Shown here: in pieces, positions 37,447 through 45,986 of the stretch
Numbering within the stretch: position 1 is the stretch's first letter
Layout of the letters: each line of letters starts with the position of its first letter
NCBI RefSeq assembly: GCF_029024945.1
Contig: NZ_CP118976.1
Location: 1-64,000 of the forward strand
Reading direction: 5' to 3'
DNA from: Staphylococcus succinus
GTDB taxonomy: Bacteria; Bacillota; Bacilli; Staphylococcales; Staphylococcaceae
DNA: 64,000 bases
The notes under the pieces: model-generated
Database searches by the model: none
What the model was told of the DNA's origin: nothing
The model's input: only the letters and a program-made list of their open reading frames with translations
Made by a program: the position numbers and the translations under genes

Positions 37447-37738
37447 AGTGGATAACTTGAGGATTTTCAAGCGTTATCAGCATATAATTGTAAAAAGAAT
37501 GTAAAATTTGTGAATAAGTATGTAAGACGACCTTCAAGTTATCCACGTTTTTGTGCACGGTTATCCAGAGATGTGCACAATTCACAGGTAAATACCCACA
37601 TTATACACAGAGTTATCCACAAAAAGATGACATATTACTGAATTTTTGTGAATAAAGCGTAATTTATATTAATTTTTAGTATACAATCTTGTTATAATAA
37701 GAGGGAAGAGTGTGAATAAGTTGATAACTTGTGGATAA
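37447..37738. promoter_or_regulatory. Cluster of DnaA boxes upstream of rlmH
   Basis: Within 292 bp there are consensus and near-consensus boxes. Exact TTATCCACA occurs at 37613-37621 and, on the minus strand, TGTGGATAA at 37730-37738. One-mismatch forms are TTATCCACG 37539-37547, TTATACACA 37601-37609, AGTGGATAA 37447-37455 and TGTGAATAA at 37509, 37647 and 37711. TTATCCAGA at 37561 is weaker. The density exceeds that in the dnaA-dnaN gap. It may titrate DnaA or control rlmH; the function is inferred. Confidence 0.75.
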
Positions 37739-37778
37739 CTATAATAACTTATTACATTTATAAACATGGAGGCTCATA

Positions 37779-38258
37779 ATGAAAATTACAATACTCACAG
37801 TAGGTAAATTAAAAGAAAAGTACTGGAAACAAGCAATTGCAGAATATGAAAAGAGACTAGGTGCATACTCCAAAATTGAAATAATTGAAGTCTCAGATGA
37901 AAAGGCACCAGAAAATATGAGCGACAAAGAAGTTGAACAAGTTAAGGACAAAGAAGGCCAACGCTTATTAGCAAAAGTAAAACCACAATCCACAGTCATT
38001 ACTTTAGAAATTAAAGGGCATATGTTGACTTCAGAAGGATTAGCTAAAGAACTGGAAGGACGCATGACTAGAGGACAAAGTGACTTCACCTTTATTATCG
38101 GTGGATCCAACGGCTTACATAAAGATGTGCTAGACCGTAGCGATTATGCATTATCCTTCAGTAAAATGACCTTCCCACACCAAATGATGCGCGTCGTGTT
38201 GATAGAGCAGATCTACCGTGCATTTAAGATTATGCGAGGAGAAGCTTATCATAAATAA
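37779..38258 (+). CDS. rlmH: 23S rRNA pseudouridine-1915 N3-methyltransferase RlmH (OrfX)
   Basis: RlmH is a SPOUT methyltransferase acting on helix 69 of 23S rRNA. The 159-residue protein has the SAM-binding trefoil-knot elements FIIGGSNGLH and the C-terminal MRVVLIEQIYRAFKIMRGEAYHK. Its last 18 bases form the chromosomal attachment site of staphylococcal cassette chromosome elements. A GGAGGC site precedes ATG 37779. The coding sequence is intact despite the adjacent integration. Confidence 0.98.
   Translation: MKITILTVGKLKEKYWKQAIAEYEKRLGAYSKIEIIEVSDEKAPENMSDKEVEQVKDKEGQRLLAKVKPQSTVITLEIKGHMLTSEGLAKELEGRMTRGQSDFTFIIGGSNGLHKDVLDRSDYALSFSKMTFPHQMMRVVLIEQIYRAFKIMRGEAYHK
38241..38258 (+). repeat. 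SCC attachment site, left copy (in rlmH)
   Basis: The 18-mer GAAGCTTATCATAAATAA is the 3' end of rlmH. It matches the known SCC attB/attL core (GAAGC-TATCATAAAT) and is repeated at 41898 with two differences. Confidence 0.9.
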
Positions 38259-38311
38259 AACTAAAAATAAGTTGTATATAATGTATTTTAAACATAAAAA
38301 GGGCTGATTTG

Positions 38312-40474
38312 ATGTTAAATAAATTAGAAAATGTTAGTTATAAATCATTTGATAATTACACTAGTAACGATAATTTGACTAAAGTAAATATATTCTTTGG
38401 AAGAAATGGGAGTGGAAAAAGTTCATTAAGTGAGTGGTTAAGAAGATTAGATAATGAAAAAAGCGTTATTTTTAATACTAGTTACTTAAAAAGTAACATT
38501 GAACAAGTTGAAGAAATCGGTGGTGTGAGTTTGGTTATTGGAGAAGAATCTATAAATCATAGTGACCAAATTAAACATTTAAAGGGTGCTATAAATAATT
38601 TAGAAAATTTTATTACTCGGAAAGATAATGAAATTATGCATTCAAAAAAAAGAATTTACGATAAAATGAATATTAGACTAAATGAAGCTAGAAAAAAATT
38701 TGAAATCGGTAGTAATGTGGTTAAGCAGAAGAAGAATGCTGACAAAGATCCTGTTAATGCTTTTTATAGTTGGAAGAAAAATGCTAACGATATAATTGAA
38801 GAGACGACTATAGAATCTTTAGATGAATTAGAAGAAAGAATAACCAGCAAAGAAGTTTTATTAAATAATATAAAAACGCCTATTTTAGCTTTTGATTATG
38901 ATGAGTTTAGTAATATGGTAAAATTACTGATGAAAGAAGTAATTAAACCTACAAGTAGCGTAAGTTACAAAGTTTCTAAATGGCTAAAAGATGGCTTAGA
39001 AATTCATAACATGCAATCAAAAGAGGAAGCATGTGAGTTTTGCGGTAACATATTTGATGTAGAATTGCTAAAAGAAAGTATAGATGTAAGAATAAAAAAT
39101 GAATATAATTATTTAATTGGAAATTTAAATAATTATAAAACAAAAATAAATAAATCATTAAGTAATTTAGAAGATTTAAATATAGATATTGACTTAGTAG
39201 ATTACTCAAATCAAAAAGAAGAACTTATTAGACTGTTACATATATTGGAAGATAAGGAAGTAAAGACATATGAACATCTTGAGTACCCTATGGATAATTG
39301 GGAATCAATAAATATAATAGATAATATCGTTAATAGTTATATTGAAAATTTAAAAAAAGAAATACAAAATGATAAAAAGATTAGAGATTCAATTGCGGAT
39401 TTTGTGAAATCATGGATTGGCAAGAAGCTAAAAAATGATGAAGAAATTCAAATGGAAATTTCTAACATTAATAGTAATAGCAAACAAATAAAAGAATCAG
39501 AAGAATGTATAACAGAGAATAATGATTGGATAACAAAGTTGAAAACAAACTCATCTAACTTGAAACAGTTTAGTGAAATAGTAAATAAGAGATTTGAAAC
39601 ACTTGATATAAATATTGAATTAGAGCCTAATATTGAAATTAAGAGTTATAGAGTTTTACATAGAGTAACAAAAGAAAAACTTAAATTAGTTGATTTAAGT
39701 GAGGGGGAAAAACGATTAATAGGTTTCTTACATTTTTATTATAACTTATTTATGATAGCAGATAGTGAGATGAAAGAAAATATTGAGTATATAATCATAG
39801 ATGATCCGATTACTAGTTTAGATACAGAAAATAGATATCATTTAACTAAAATTATCAATCAATTTATTGAGCTTTCCAAATCTGTAAATAAACAGATTTT
39901 TGTGTTTACACATTCGTCTTTTGATTTCCATAATTTTGCTTTTAAAGGAAAGAATAATACCAAGGAAACTTCCTATTGGTATATTGAAAAAATTGATGGA
40001 ATTAGTAAAGTAAATAAATTATCTAAAGAAGAGTTAAGCAATTATAGTGATTATTATAGGACAGTTTTTAACGAAGTAATGTCATTTGCTATAAAAGGTA
40101 AAAGTAAAGTCAATAAGATAGATAATTATATTAAATATGCAAATAAAGTGAGATTTATTTTAGAATCGCATGCTAGAAGCCATTATAAAATAGAATATGC
40201 GACGGCTGCTTCAGCTATTGAATTATCAAAATATTATGATATACCAAATGAAAGCATTGAAGACTTAAAAGAAAGTCTAGATATTATTAATAGTCTTTCT
40301 CATGGAATATCATTTATAGATAATCATTATAATGATTTATCTGTCACAGAAGTTCATGAGGCAATAAGAAAGGTGATTGGAATAATTTATAATAAAGATA
40401 AACAGCATGTAAGTGCAATATGTAGTGGAGTTTTAAATAAAGAAAATAAAGAAGAACTTCAAAAGTGGATTTAA
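38312..40474 (+). CDS. AAA-family (AAA_13) SMC-like ATPase with CxxC; RloC/PrrC-like defence candidate
   Basis: The 720-residue protein has an ABC/SMC ATPase split by a long, mostly helical insert. P-loop GRNGSGKSS lies near 31, the ABC signature LSEGEKR near 463, Walker B IIIDDP near 495 and the switch His in FVFTHSS near 535. CEFCG near 242-246 resembles the zinc hook of RloC. The C-terminal part has R-x-x-x-E (about 615/619) and a later His (about 665), reminiscent of the Arg-Glu-His triad of PrrC/RloC tRNA-cleaving nucleases. Start ATG 38312. It is the first gene of the SCC-like cassette. Nuclease activity is inference. Confidence 0.7.
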   Translation: MLNKLENVSYKSFDNYTSNDNLTKVNIFFGRNGSGKSSLSEWLRRLDNEKSVIFNTSYLKSNIEQVEEIGGVSLVIGEESINHSDQIKHLKGAINNLENFITRKDNEIMHSKKRIYDKMNIRLNEARKKFEIGSNVVKQKKNADKDPVNAFYSWKKNANDIIEETTIESLDELEERITSKEVLLNNIKTPILAFDYDEFSNMVKLLMKEVIKPTSSVSYKVSKWLKDGLEIHNMQSKEEACEFCGNIFDVELLKESIDVRIKNEYNYLIGNLNNYKTKINKSLSNLEDLNIDIDLVDYSNQKEELIRLLHILEDKEVKTYEHLEYPMDNWESINIIDNIVNSYIENLKKEIQNDKKIRDSIADFVKSWIGKKLKNDEEIQMEISNINSNSKQIKESEECITENNDWITKLKTNSSNLKQFSEIVNKRFETLDINIELEPNIEIKSYRVLHRVTKEKLKLVDLSEGEKRLIGFLHFYYNLFMIADSEMKENIEYIIIDDPITSLDTENRYHLTKIINQFIELSKSVNKQIFVFTHSSFDFHNFAFKGKNNTKETSYWYIEKIDGISKVNKLSKEELSNYSDYYRTVFNEVMSFAIKGKSKVNKIDNYIKYANKVRFILESHARSHYKIEYATAASAIELSKYYDIPNESIEDLKESLDIINSLSHGISFIDNHYNDLSVTEVHEAIRKVIGIIYNKDKQHVSAICSGVLNKENKEELQKWI

Positions 40475-40488
40475 TAATATAGGTATAA

Positions 40489-40638
40489 ATGTATATGAAA
40501 TGTGATATGAATATTATGACAAAAACTAACTTTAGAACAAGAATACAAAAAACGTATACCAAAAAAGACCTTGAGAAAGCTTTAGGTTTAAAAAATAAGG
40601 GGCAGTTACAAAAAGAATTGATAAATAAGGTAAGTTAA
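40489..40638 (+). CDS. Small basic protein (49 aa) in the SCC-like cassette
   Basis: A 49-codon frame from ATG 40489 (or ATG 40516) to TAA 40638 lies 14 bp after the ATPase. The predicted peptide is basic and helical, ending KKDLEKALGLKNKGQLQKEL. No strong ribosome site stands before either ATG. It is followed at 20 bp by the membrane protein. Gene status rests on codon quality and tight packing; no family was recognised. It might be an accessory or antidote for the ATPase, but this is speculation. Confidence 0.45.
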   Translation: MYMKCDMNIMTKTNFRTRIQKTYTKKDLEKALGLKNKGQLQKELINKVS

Positions 40639-40658
40639 TAGAGAGGAGTGAATTAATA

Positions 40659-41483
40659 ATTAATTTAGAAAATATTGGGACAATAGTAGCTATAATATCT
40701 GGGATTATAACAATTATTTCGCCATTCCTTGCATTTTTTAAGGAAAAGAAACAACGAAACCTAGAAAAACTATTAATTGTTTTAGAAGATAATAGTTCAA
40801 ATCAATATAACATTAGACAAAATAATACTGAGATTAATGAGATTGAAAAAGAAATAGAACAAACAAAAAGTTCTAGAAATACAAACATCAAAGTATTGCT
40901 CACTCTTATCAATAGTTTATTTATAATATCATTAATTCTTAACATAATTTATTTTTATAACCATAAATTTATTAAAATAAATATGTATACACTAAACATA
41001 AATACAGTAGACGAAGTATCATATACTATATTTAATATGATTTTATTCACCCTAAAAAATAGTGTTTTAAATTTATTAATTGCAAGCATAGTTATAGGCA
41101 TTAGTGCTATAATTTTAAGCATATTCTTTCATAAAAATAAAATAAGGGATAGTATAGCAAGCATTATAATGATAGGTACAAATATTATTATATGGTTCAA
41201 TGTAAATAAATTAAGTGAAAATGTATTGGAAGTATCTCAAGATCCAAATTGGCAAAGATATTTAATATTGATATTTTTAATGATATCTTTTGGAATTATA
41301 GGTTTTAATAACATACCATTAGTTTCATACTTGTTTAACCATCCAAATTACAGCAAAAGCTTTAATGATTCAACAAAACGATTCCTATATATTGTTTTAC
41401 CATTACCTATATTTTTCATAATCAAATGGATTATTGTTGATAATGGTTATTTACACATACTAGATTTTCTCTCTAACTTATAA
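40659..41483 (+). CDS. Membrane protein with N-terminal TM and coiled coil; probable ATT start
   Basis: The frame is open from well upstream of the first standard start (TTG 40896). Its N-terminal part encodes a TM helix (IGTIVAIISGIITIISPFLA) and a charged coiled coil before four further hydrophobic segments. The only good ribosome site, AGAGGAGTG (40642-40650), stands 8 bases before ATT 40659, with no ATG, GTG or TTG in frame between, so I propose initiation at ATT (274 residues). If wrong, the protein would start at TTG 40896 with 195 residues and lose those domains. No family was recognised. It is the last gene of the cassette. Confidence 0.6.
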   Translation: MNLENIGTIVAIISGIITIISPFLAFFKEKKQRNLEKLLIVLEDNSSNQYNIRQNNTEINEIEKEIEQTKSSRNTNIKVLLTLINSLFIISLILNIIYFYNHKFIKINMYTLNINTVDEVSYTIFNMILFTLKNSVLNLLIASIVIGISAIILSIFFHKNKIRDSIASIIMIGTNIIIWFNVNKLSENVLEVSQDPNWQRYLILIFLMISFGIIGFNNIPLVSYLFNHPNYSKSFNDSTKRFLYIVLPLPIFFIIKWIIVDNGYLHILDFLSNL

Positions 41484-41897
41484 TTTACAATGAAAGTCTT
41501 ATCATTAATAAAAGTAGTATAATAAAAAACAAAGAAATACTAAATATGTTTTTTATTCAATTATAAATAAACTTAATTAAATTAAAATAAATATATCTGT
41601 AAATTAACAACATTAATCTACTTTTCTAAAAGATATCCATGATAATAATAAATAACTACAAAAGTATATTTCTGAAAATGACCTTTGAATTCAAGGGTCA
41701 TTTTTATTTCGCAATCTTCGACATTAAAACTTGCCTAATTTTCTTGGATTCTAAATAATTCCAAAAGGATTCGGCAATTCGACCAAATTTCTCCAGATTT
41801 TTTAATAACATATTATCTTTTAAAATTTATAATATATATAATAAATTTTAAGCTAATAAAAATTTGATAAGCATTTGTAAAAATTAATCATTAAGTA
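41484..41897. other. Non-coding right part of the SCC-like cassette
   Basis: Very A/T-rich. Apart from the terminator at 41676-41707 I see no gene or repeat before the direct repeat at 41898. Confidence 0.4.
41676..41707 (+). terminator. Terminator in the right part of the cassette
   Basis: AAATGACCTTTGAA (41676-41689) and TTCAAGGGTCATTT (41690-41703) form a long stem with one G-T pair, followed by T residues. Confidence 0.75.
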
Positions 41898-41915
41898 GAA
41901 GCGTATCATAAATGA
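41898..41915 (+). repeat. SCC attachment site, right copy
   Basis: GAAGCGTATCATAAATGA matches the rlmH 3' end at 16 of 18 positions and continues ATGATGGG, like the ATGATGCGG of S. aureus SCC junctions. With 38241-38258 it bounds a 3.66-kb unit. It can also serve as the left site for elements further right. Confidence 0.88.
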
Positions 41916-42020
41916 TGGGTCGAAATTTTATTTTTATATCAATGTACCATAACTTAATGTATTTCTGAAATAATAAAAACAAAAGAAAATATGAGATTTT
42001 ATAATATTTACTATTAAGTC

Positions 42021-42152
42021 TTGTTGAGGTTATTCGCCCATTATAAAGAAGAAGTTAATTACGTTGCAGTGTTAGGTAAATTAGTTGAAGTATCTTTTAT
42101 AATGCGAGATAAAGAAAAGACTAAAAAAGCTATCGAATTAATATATCTATAA
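42021..42152 (+). pseudogene. C-terminal gene remnant next to the attachment site
   Basis: An open frame from TTG 42021 to TAA 42152 encodes a peptide with normal coding composition (LLRLFAHYKEEVNYVAVLGK...EKTKKAIELIYL). It has no ribosome site and a stop directly upstream. It looks like the 3' end of a lost gene. I do not recognise the family. Confidence 0.4.
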
Positions 42153-42308
42153 ATCAGTAAATTTGATAATTATATAAAACATTGTTAATTCGAGATTATC
42201 CAATATTTTATCAAAACAGAAAATCCCATTAAGAAAAAGGATAGATGATATGAAATATGATTTATAGATTATCTTTTAAAAGAAAGGTTAAAAAGTTTAA
42301 TTAGAAAA

Positions 42309-42899
42309 CTATAAATTAATGTTATAGTTTTTAAAAATCACTCTTAGCCTTTTCCTTTTATTTATATCAGGTGTCCTAATAAATGTTAAATTACTTCTTC
42401 TGATGTTATTTAATGTGTCTAAATCAATGTTAGTATTGTATCTTGCCCATTCAAACATTTTATCTGTCATATTTTTATGGCTAAGCGTTTTTAAATACAT
42501 TTTATCTGAGGGCGGGTTATATTTAGATGTATTTGTATACATTGAGTCTTTATTGTAATTTATGAAAATACATTTGTTATTCTCAATGATATCTTCTAAT
42601 TTTAAATAAAAATCTTCTAAGCTGCGATCTATAGAAATAGATTTTAATAAGTTAGATGAAATACCAGCTAAATATTTAGAAGTGAAACTATTTTCCATTA
42701 TATTTAAGGTTGTTAAATAGTAGTCTAAATTGTCATGAATAATGAGTTGGAAATTGTAGTTGTTGTCATCCCATGCATCAAAATAAATATGTATTTGTAC
42801 ATTATTAAAAGTGCCATTATATTTAATTGCTGTTGTTTCCCTTGGATTATTAAGACTAGCATAATCATTTAATAACCTTTCAAAAGTAGTTGTATTCAT
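42309..42899 (-). CDS. Hypothetical protein, 196 aa, divergent from hsdR
   Basis: A soluble acidic-to-neutral protein with many aromatic residues. The N-terminal half alternates beta-like segments (VQIHIYFDAWDDNNYNFQL). There is no signal peptide or membrane segment. ATG 42899 is preceded by AAAAGGGGA on the coding strand. It is transcribed away from hsdR, with about 200 bp between them. I do not recognise a family. Its place beside a type I restriction operon suggests a defence-associated gene, but nothing in the sequence proves it. Confidence 0.65.
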   Translation of the reverse strand: MNTTTFERLLNDYASLNNPRETTAIKYNGTFNNVQIHIYFDAWDDNNYNFQLIIHDNLDYYLTTLNIMENSFTSKYLAGISSNLLKSISIDRSLEDFYLKLEDIIENNKCIFINYNKDSMYTNTSKYNPPSDKMYLKTLSHKNMTDKMFEWARYNTNIDLDTLNNIRRSNLTFIRTPDINKRKRLRVIFKNYNINL

Positions 42900-43102
42900 T
42901 ATTTATCCCCTTTTAACTAAATTATAGTATAAATAAGTAATATGAAGAAATAATAAACGGAAAATTTATATAAAAGAGGTATTTACCTTTCTTCTATAAA
43001 GCATGTGGATAGTAACTATTGAACAATTTATAAAAATAATGAATAATTAGACTAAATAAGTGTTTGTAAATTATAATTTAGTATTTAAATGGGGGATTTT
43101 GT

Positions 43103-45889
43103 TTGGGATACCAAAGTGAATATGATTTAGAAGAAAATGTAGTTAAACAGCTACAAGATATTGGTTATGAGCGTGTAACACTGAGAAACGAGACACAACT
43201 GATAGAGAACTTCAGACATATTTTAAATGAAAGAAATACAGATAAATTAGAAGGTACGCCTATATCAGATAGTGAATTTAAACGTATTATGATTGATATT
43301 AGTGATAAAAGTGTATTTGAAAGTGCTTTAATATTAAGGGATAAATATGTATTAGAACGTGACGATGAAACAGTAGTTTATTTGAGTTTAATGAATACAC
43401 AAAAATGGTGTCAAAATAAATTCCAAGTTACGAATCAAGTGAGTGTTCAAGATACATATAAAGGTCGTTATGACGTAACAGTTTTAATTAATGGGCTACC
43501 TCTTATTCAAATTGAGCTTAAACGTAGTGGGGTTGCGATTACAGAAGCTTTTAATCAAATTGAACGCTATCGTCGACAAAACTATACGGGGCTATTTAGA
43601 TTTATACAAATGTTCGTTGTGAGTAATAAAATGGAAACGCGTTATTACGCTAACAGTGATCAAAAAATCATGAAAAGTAACATGTTCTATTGGAGCGATG
43701 AAAAAAATGAGCGCATTAATGTCCTTAAAGACTTCATCGAATCTTTTTTAGAACCTTGCCATATTGCTAAAATGATTAGTCGATACATGATTATTAATAA
43801 AACAGATAAAATGTTAATGGCCTTGAGACCGTATCAAGTCTATGCAGTGGAAGCTTTATTAAATCGTGCTATAGAAACTAATAACAATGGTTATATTTGG
43901 CATACGACGGGGAGTGGTAAAACCCTCACGTCATTTAAAGCGAGTCAAATCTTAGCGCAAGAAACAGATATTAAAAAGGTTATATTCTTAGTCGATCGTA
44001 AAGACTTAGATGGTCAAACTTCAAAAGAATTCAATAAATTCGAGTCAGATTCTGTTGATAAGACGTCTAATACTAAGAAATTACTCGAACAAATGGGTGA
44101 TCCCACACGAAAACTGATTGTAACTACGATTCAAAAAATGGATCATGCAATTAAATCTGGTGATCCAGCTATGGAACGCTATAAGGAAGATAAAGTTGTT
44201 TTCATTATTGATGAGTGCCATCGAACACAGTTTGGTTCAATGCATCGTATCATAAGGCAACATTTCGGAAACGCCCAATACTTTGGTTTTACAGGAACAC
44301 CTAGATTTGAAGAGAATGCGAGTCAAGATGGACGCGCGACTGCAGACATTTTCGGTGAGTGCTTACATCATTATTTGATTAAAGATGCGATTAGAGATGG
44401 TAACGTGCTAGGTTTTTCTATTGAATATATGAATACGTTTGATCGTAGTGAAAAAATTACTGAAGATGAATATGTTAATAAGATTAATGAAGCAGAGATT
44501 TGGATGGCAGAAGAACGTGTTCAAAATGTGGCGAAACATATTATTGCGAATCATAATAAGAAAACACGTGATCAAATGTACACAGGTATGTTGACTGTTC
44601 AAAGTATTCCAATGGCAATTCAATATTATCGTATTTTTCAAAAGTTAAGAGAACAAGGTCTACATGACCTTAACGTTACTACAATATTTAGTTACCAAGA
44701 TAATGAAGATCCAGAAGATCATATGAATGAACAAACGAGAAAAGATATATTAGAAGATATCATTCAAACATATAACCAGACCTTTGATAAAAATTTCTCA
44801 ACGGATACGTTTGATGGTTACTTTAATGATGTTTCTGACCGTGTCAAACAAGGATTACCCGATCAAAAATTAGATATCCTTATCGTTGTTGATATGTTCT
44901 TAACAGGTTTCGATAGTAAAAAACTTAATACGTTATATGTTGATCGTAATTTGCAACATCATACGCTTATTCAAGCTTATTCACGCACCAATCGTGTGGA
45001 AGAACCAACGAAACCCTACGGAAATATTGTTGCTTATAGAAACTTAAAAGAAAAAACGGATGAGGCTATTGAGCTCTTCTCTAAAACGGATAATACAGAT
45101 ACGGTATTGAGCTTATCGTTCCAAGCGTATTTAACGAAATTCAAACAGACCCTGATTGAACTATTTGAATTAGCTGAAATACCTCAAGCTGTAGACCAAT
45201 TAGAAAGCGAAGAAGACCAGCGTGACTTTGTAATTGCTTATCGTGAGTTAGCGAAGCATATGCAAAAGTTAAAAACGTTTGATGAATTTGCATTTGATAA
45301 GGAAATATTAGGTATTGATGAACAAACATATGAAGATTATAAAGGTAAATATTTAGATATCTATGATAAAGTGATACGACCTGATAGGGAAACTGCAGAA
45401 GGTGAATCTATATTAGAGAATATTGACTTTAATATAGAGATATTACGCAATGATTTGATTAATGTTCAATATATCTTAGATTTATTAAACCAAATTGATT
45501 TGAGTGATATAGAGCAACAAGAAAAAGATATTAAAGAGATTCGTAAAGTGCTTGATAAAGCTGACGATGATCAATTGAGATTGAAATCTGATTTAATTCG
45601 AACATTCCTAGATAAAGTCGTACCGAACTTAAATGAAGGAGATTCAATTGATGATGCTTATTATAATTATGAATCGAAAGTGAAGGTCGGGGAGTTAGAA
45701 CAATTTTCTGAGGAAACGGATTATCCGTTAGAATTATTGAAATCATTGGTTAAGGAATTTGAGTTTAGTGGTCATTTAAATAATAACTTAATTGAAGAAG
45801 GCGTTTCAGGCGGTCTTTTAATACGTACTAAAAAAATAAAGCGTGTTAAATCATTTATCAAAGACATGGTTAAAAAATATAGTGTTTAA
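43103..45889 (+). CDS. hsdR: Type I restriction enzyme R subunit
   Basis: HsdR is the translocating and cleaving subunit of type I restriction complexes (R2M2S). The N-terminal nuclease motif is D124...E138-x-K140 in GRYDVTVLINGLPLIQIELK. The superfamily 2 motor shows TGSGKT at 269-274, IDECHR near 373 and FTGTPRF near 395. The length of 928 is full. The start is TTG 43103 with GGGGGA at 43091-43096. Unlike the M and S genes it is followed by a strong terminator, so it is transcribed separately. Confidence 0.95.
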   Translation: MGYQSEYDLEENVVKQLQDIGYERVTLRNETQLIENFRHILNERNTDKLEGTPISDSEFKRIMIDISDKSVFESALILRDKYVLERDDETVVYLSLMNTQKWCQNKFQVTNQVSVQDTYKGRYDVTVLINGLPLIQIELKRSGVAITEAFNQIERYRRQNYTGLFRFIQMFVVSNKMETRYYANSDQKIMKSNMFYWSDEKNERINVLKDFIESFLEPCHIAKMISRYMIINKTDKMLMALRPYQVYAVEALLNRAIETNNNGYIWHTTGSGKTLTSFKASQILAQETDIKKVIFLVDRKDLDGQTSKEFNKFESDSVDKTSNTKKLLEQMGDPTRKLIVTTIQKMDHAIKSGDPAMERYKEDKVVFIIDECHRTQFGSMHRIIRQHFGNAQYFGFTGTPRFEENASQDGRATADIFGECLHHYLIKDAIRDGNVLGFSIEYMNTFDRSEKITEDEYVNKINEAEIWMAEERVQNVAKHIIANHNKKTRDQMYTGMLTVQSIPMAIQYYRIFQKLREQGLHDLNVTTIFSYQDNEDPEDHMNEQTRKDILEDIIQTYNQTFDKNFSTDTFDGYFNDVSDRVKQGLPDQKLDILIVVDMFLTGFDSKKLNTLYVDRNLQHHTLIQAYSRTNRVEEPTKPYGNIVAYRNLKEKTDEAIELFSKTDNTDTVLSLSFQAYLTKFKQTLIELFELAEIPQAVDQLESEEDQRDFVIAYRELAKHMQKLKTFDEFAFDKEILGIDEQTYEDYKGKYLDIYDKVIRPDRETAEGESILENIDFNIEILRNDLINVQYILDLLNQIDLSDIEQQEKDIKEIRKVLDKADDDQLRLKSDLIRTFLDKVVPNLNEGDSIDDAYYNYESKVKVGELEQFSEETDYPLELLKSLVKEFEFSGHLNNNLIEEGVSGGLLIRTKKIKRVKSFIKDMVKKYSV

Positions 45890-45892
45890 CGT

Positions 45893-45932
45893 AAAACAAG
45901 TGTAGTTTTTGAAAACTACACTTGTTTTTATT
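45893..45932 (+). terminator. Terminator after hsdR
   Basis: Perfect 17-bp arms AAAACAAGTGTAGTTTT (45893-45909) and AAAACTACACTTGTTTT (45912-45928), with a T-rich 3' end. The stop codon of hsdR lies just before it. Confidence 0.92.
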
Positions 45933-45971
45933 TTGGAGAGATGGTATATTTGTTATGTAGAAAAACATAAC
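45922..45971 (+). promoter_or_regulatory. Promoter and inverted repeat before the half-hsdS/hsdM/hsdS operon
   Basis: -35 TTGTTT (45922-45927), a 17-bp spacer and -10 TATATT (45945-45950) form a promoter whose -35 overlaps the hsdR terminator tail. An inverted repeat GTTATGT (45952-45958) and ACATAAC (45965-45971) covers the expected transcription start and could be an operator. Confidence 0.65.
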
Positions 45972-45986
45972 TACAGGAGGTTTGGT

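Noticed and set aside
45909..45986. N-terminal extension of the half-HsdS gene
   Set aside because: It runs through the hsdR terminator hairpin and the promoter. The AGGAGG site and HsdS-like sequence begin at ATG 45987.
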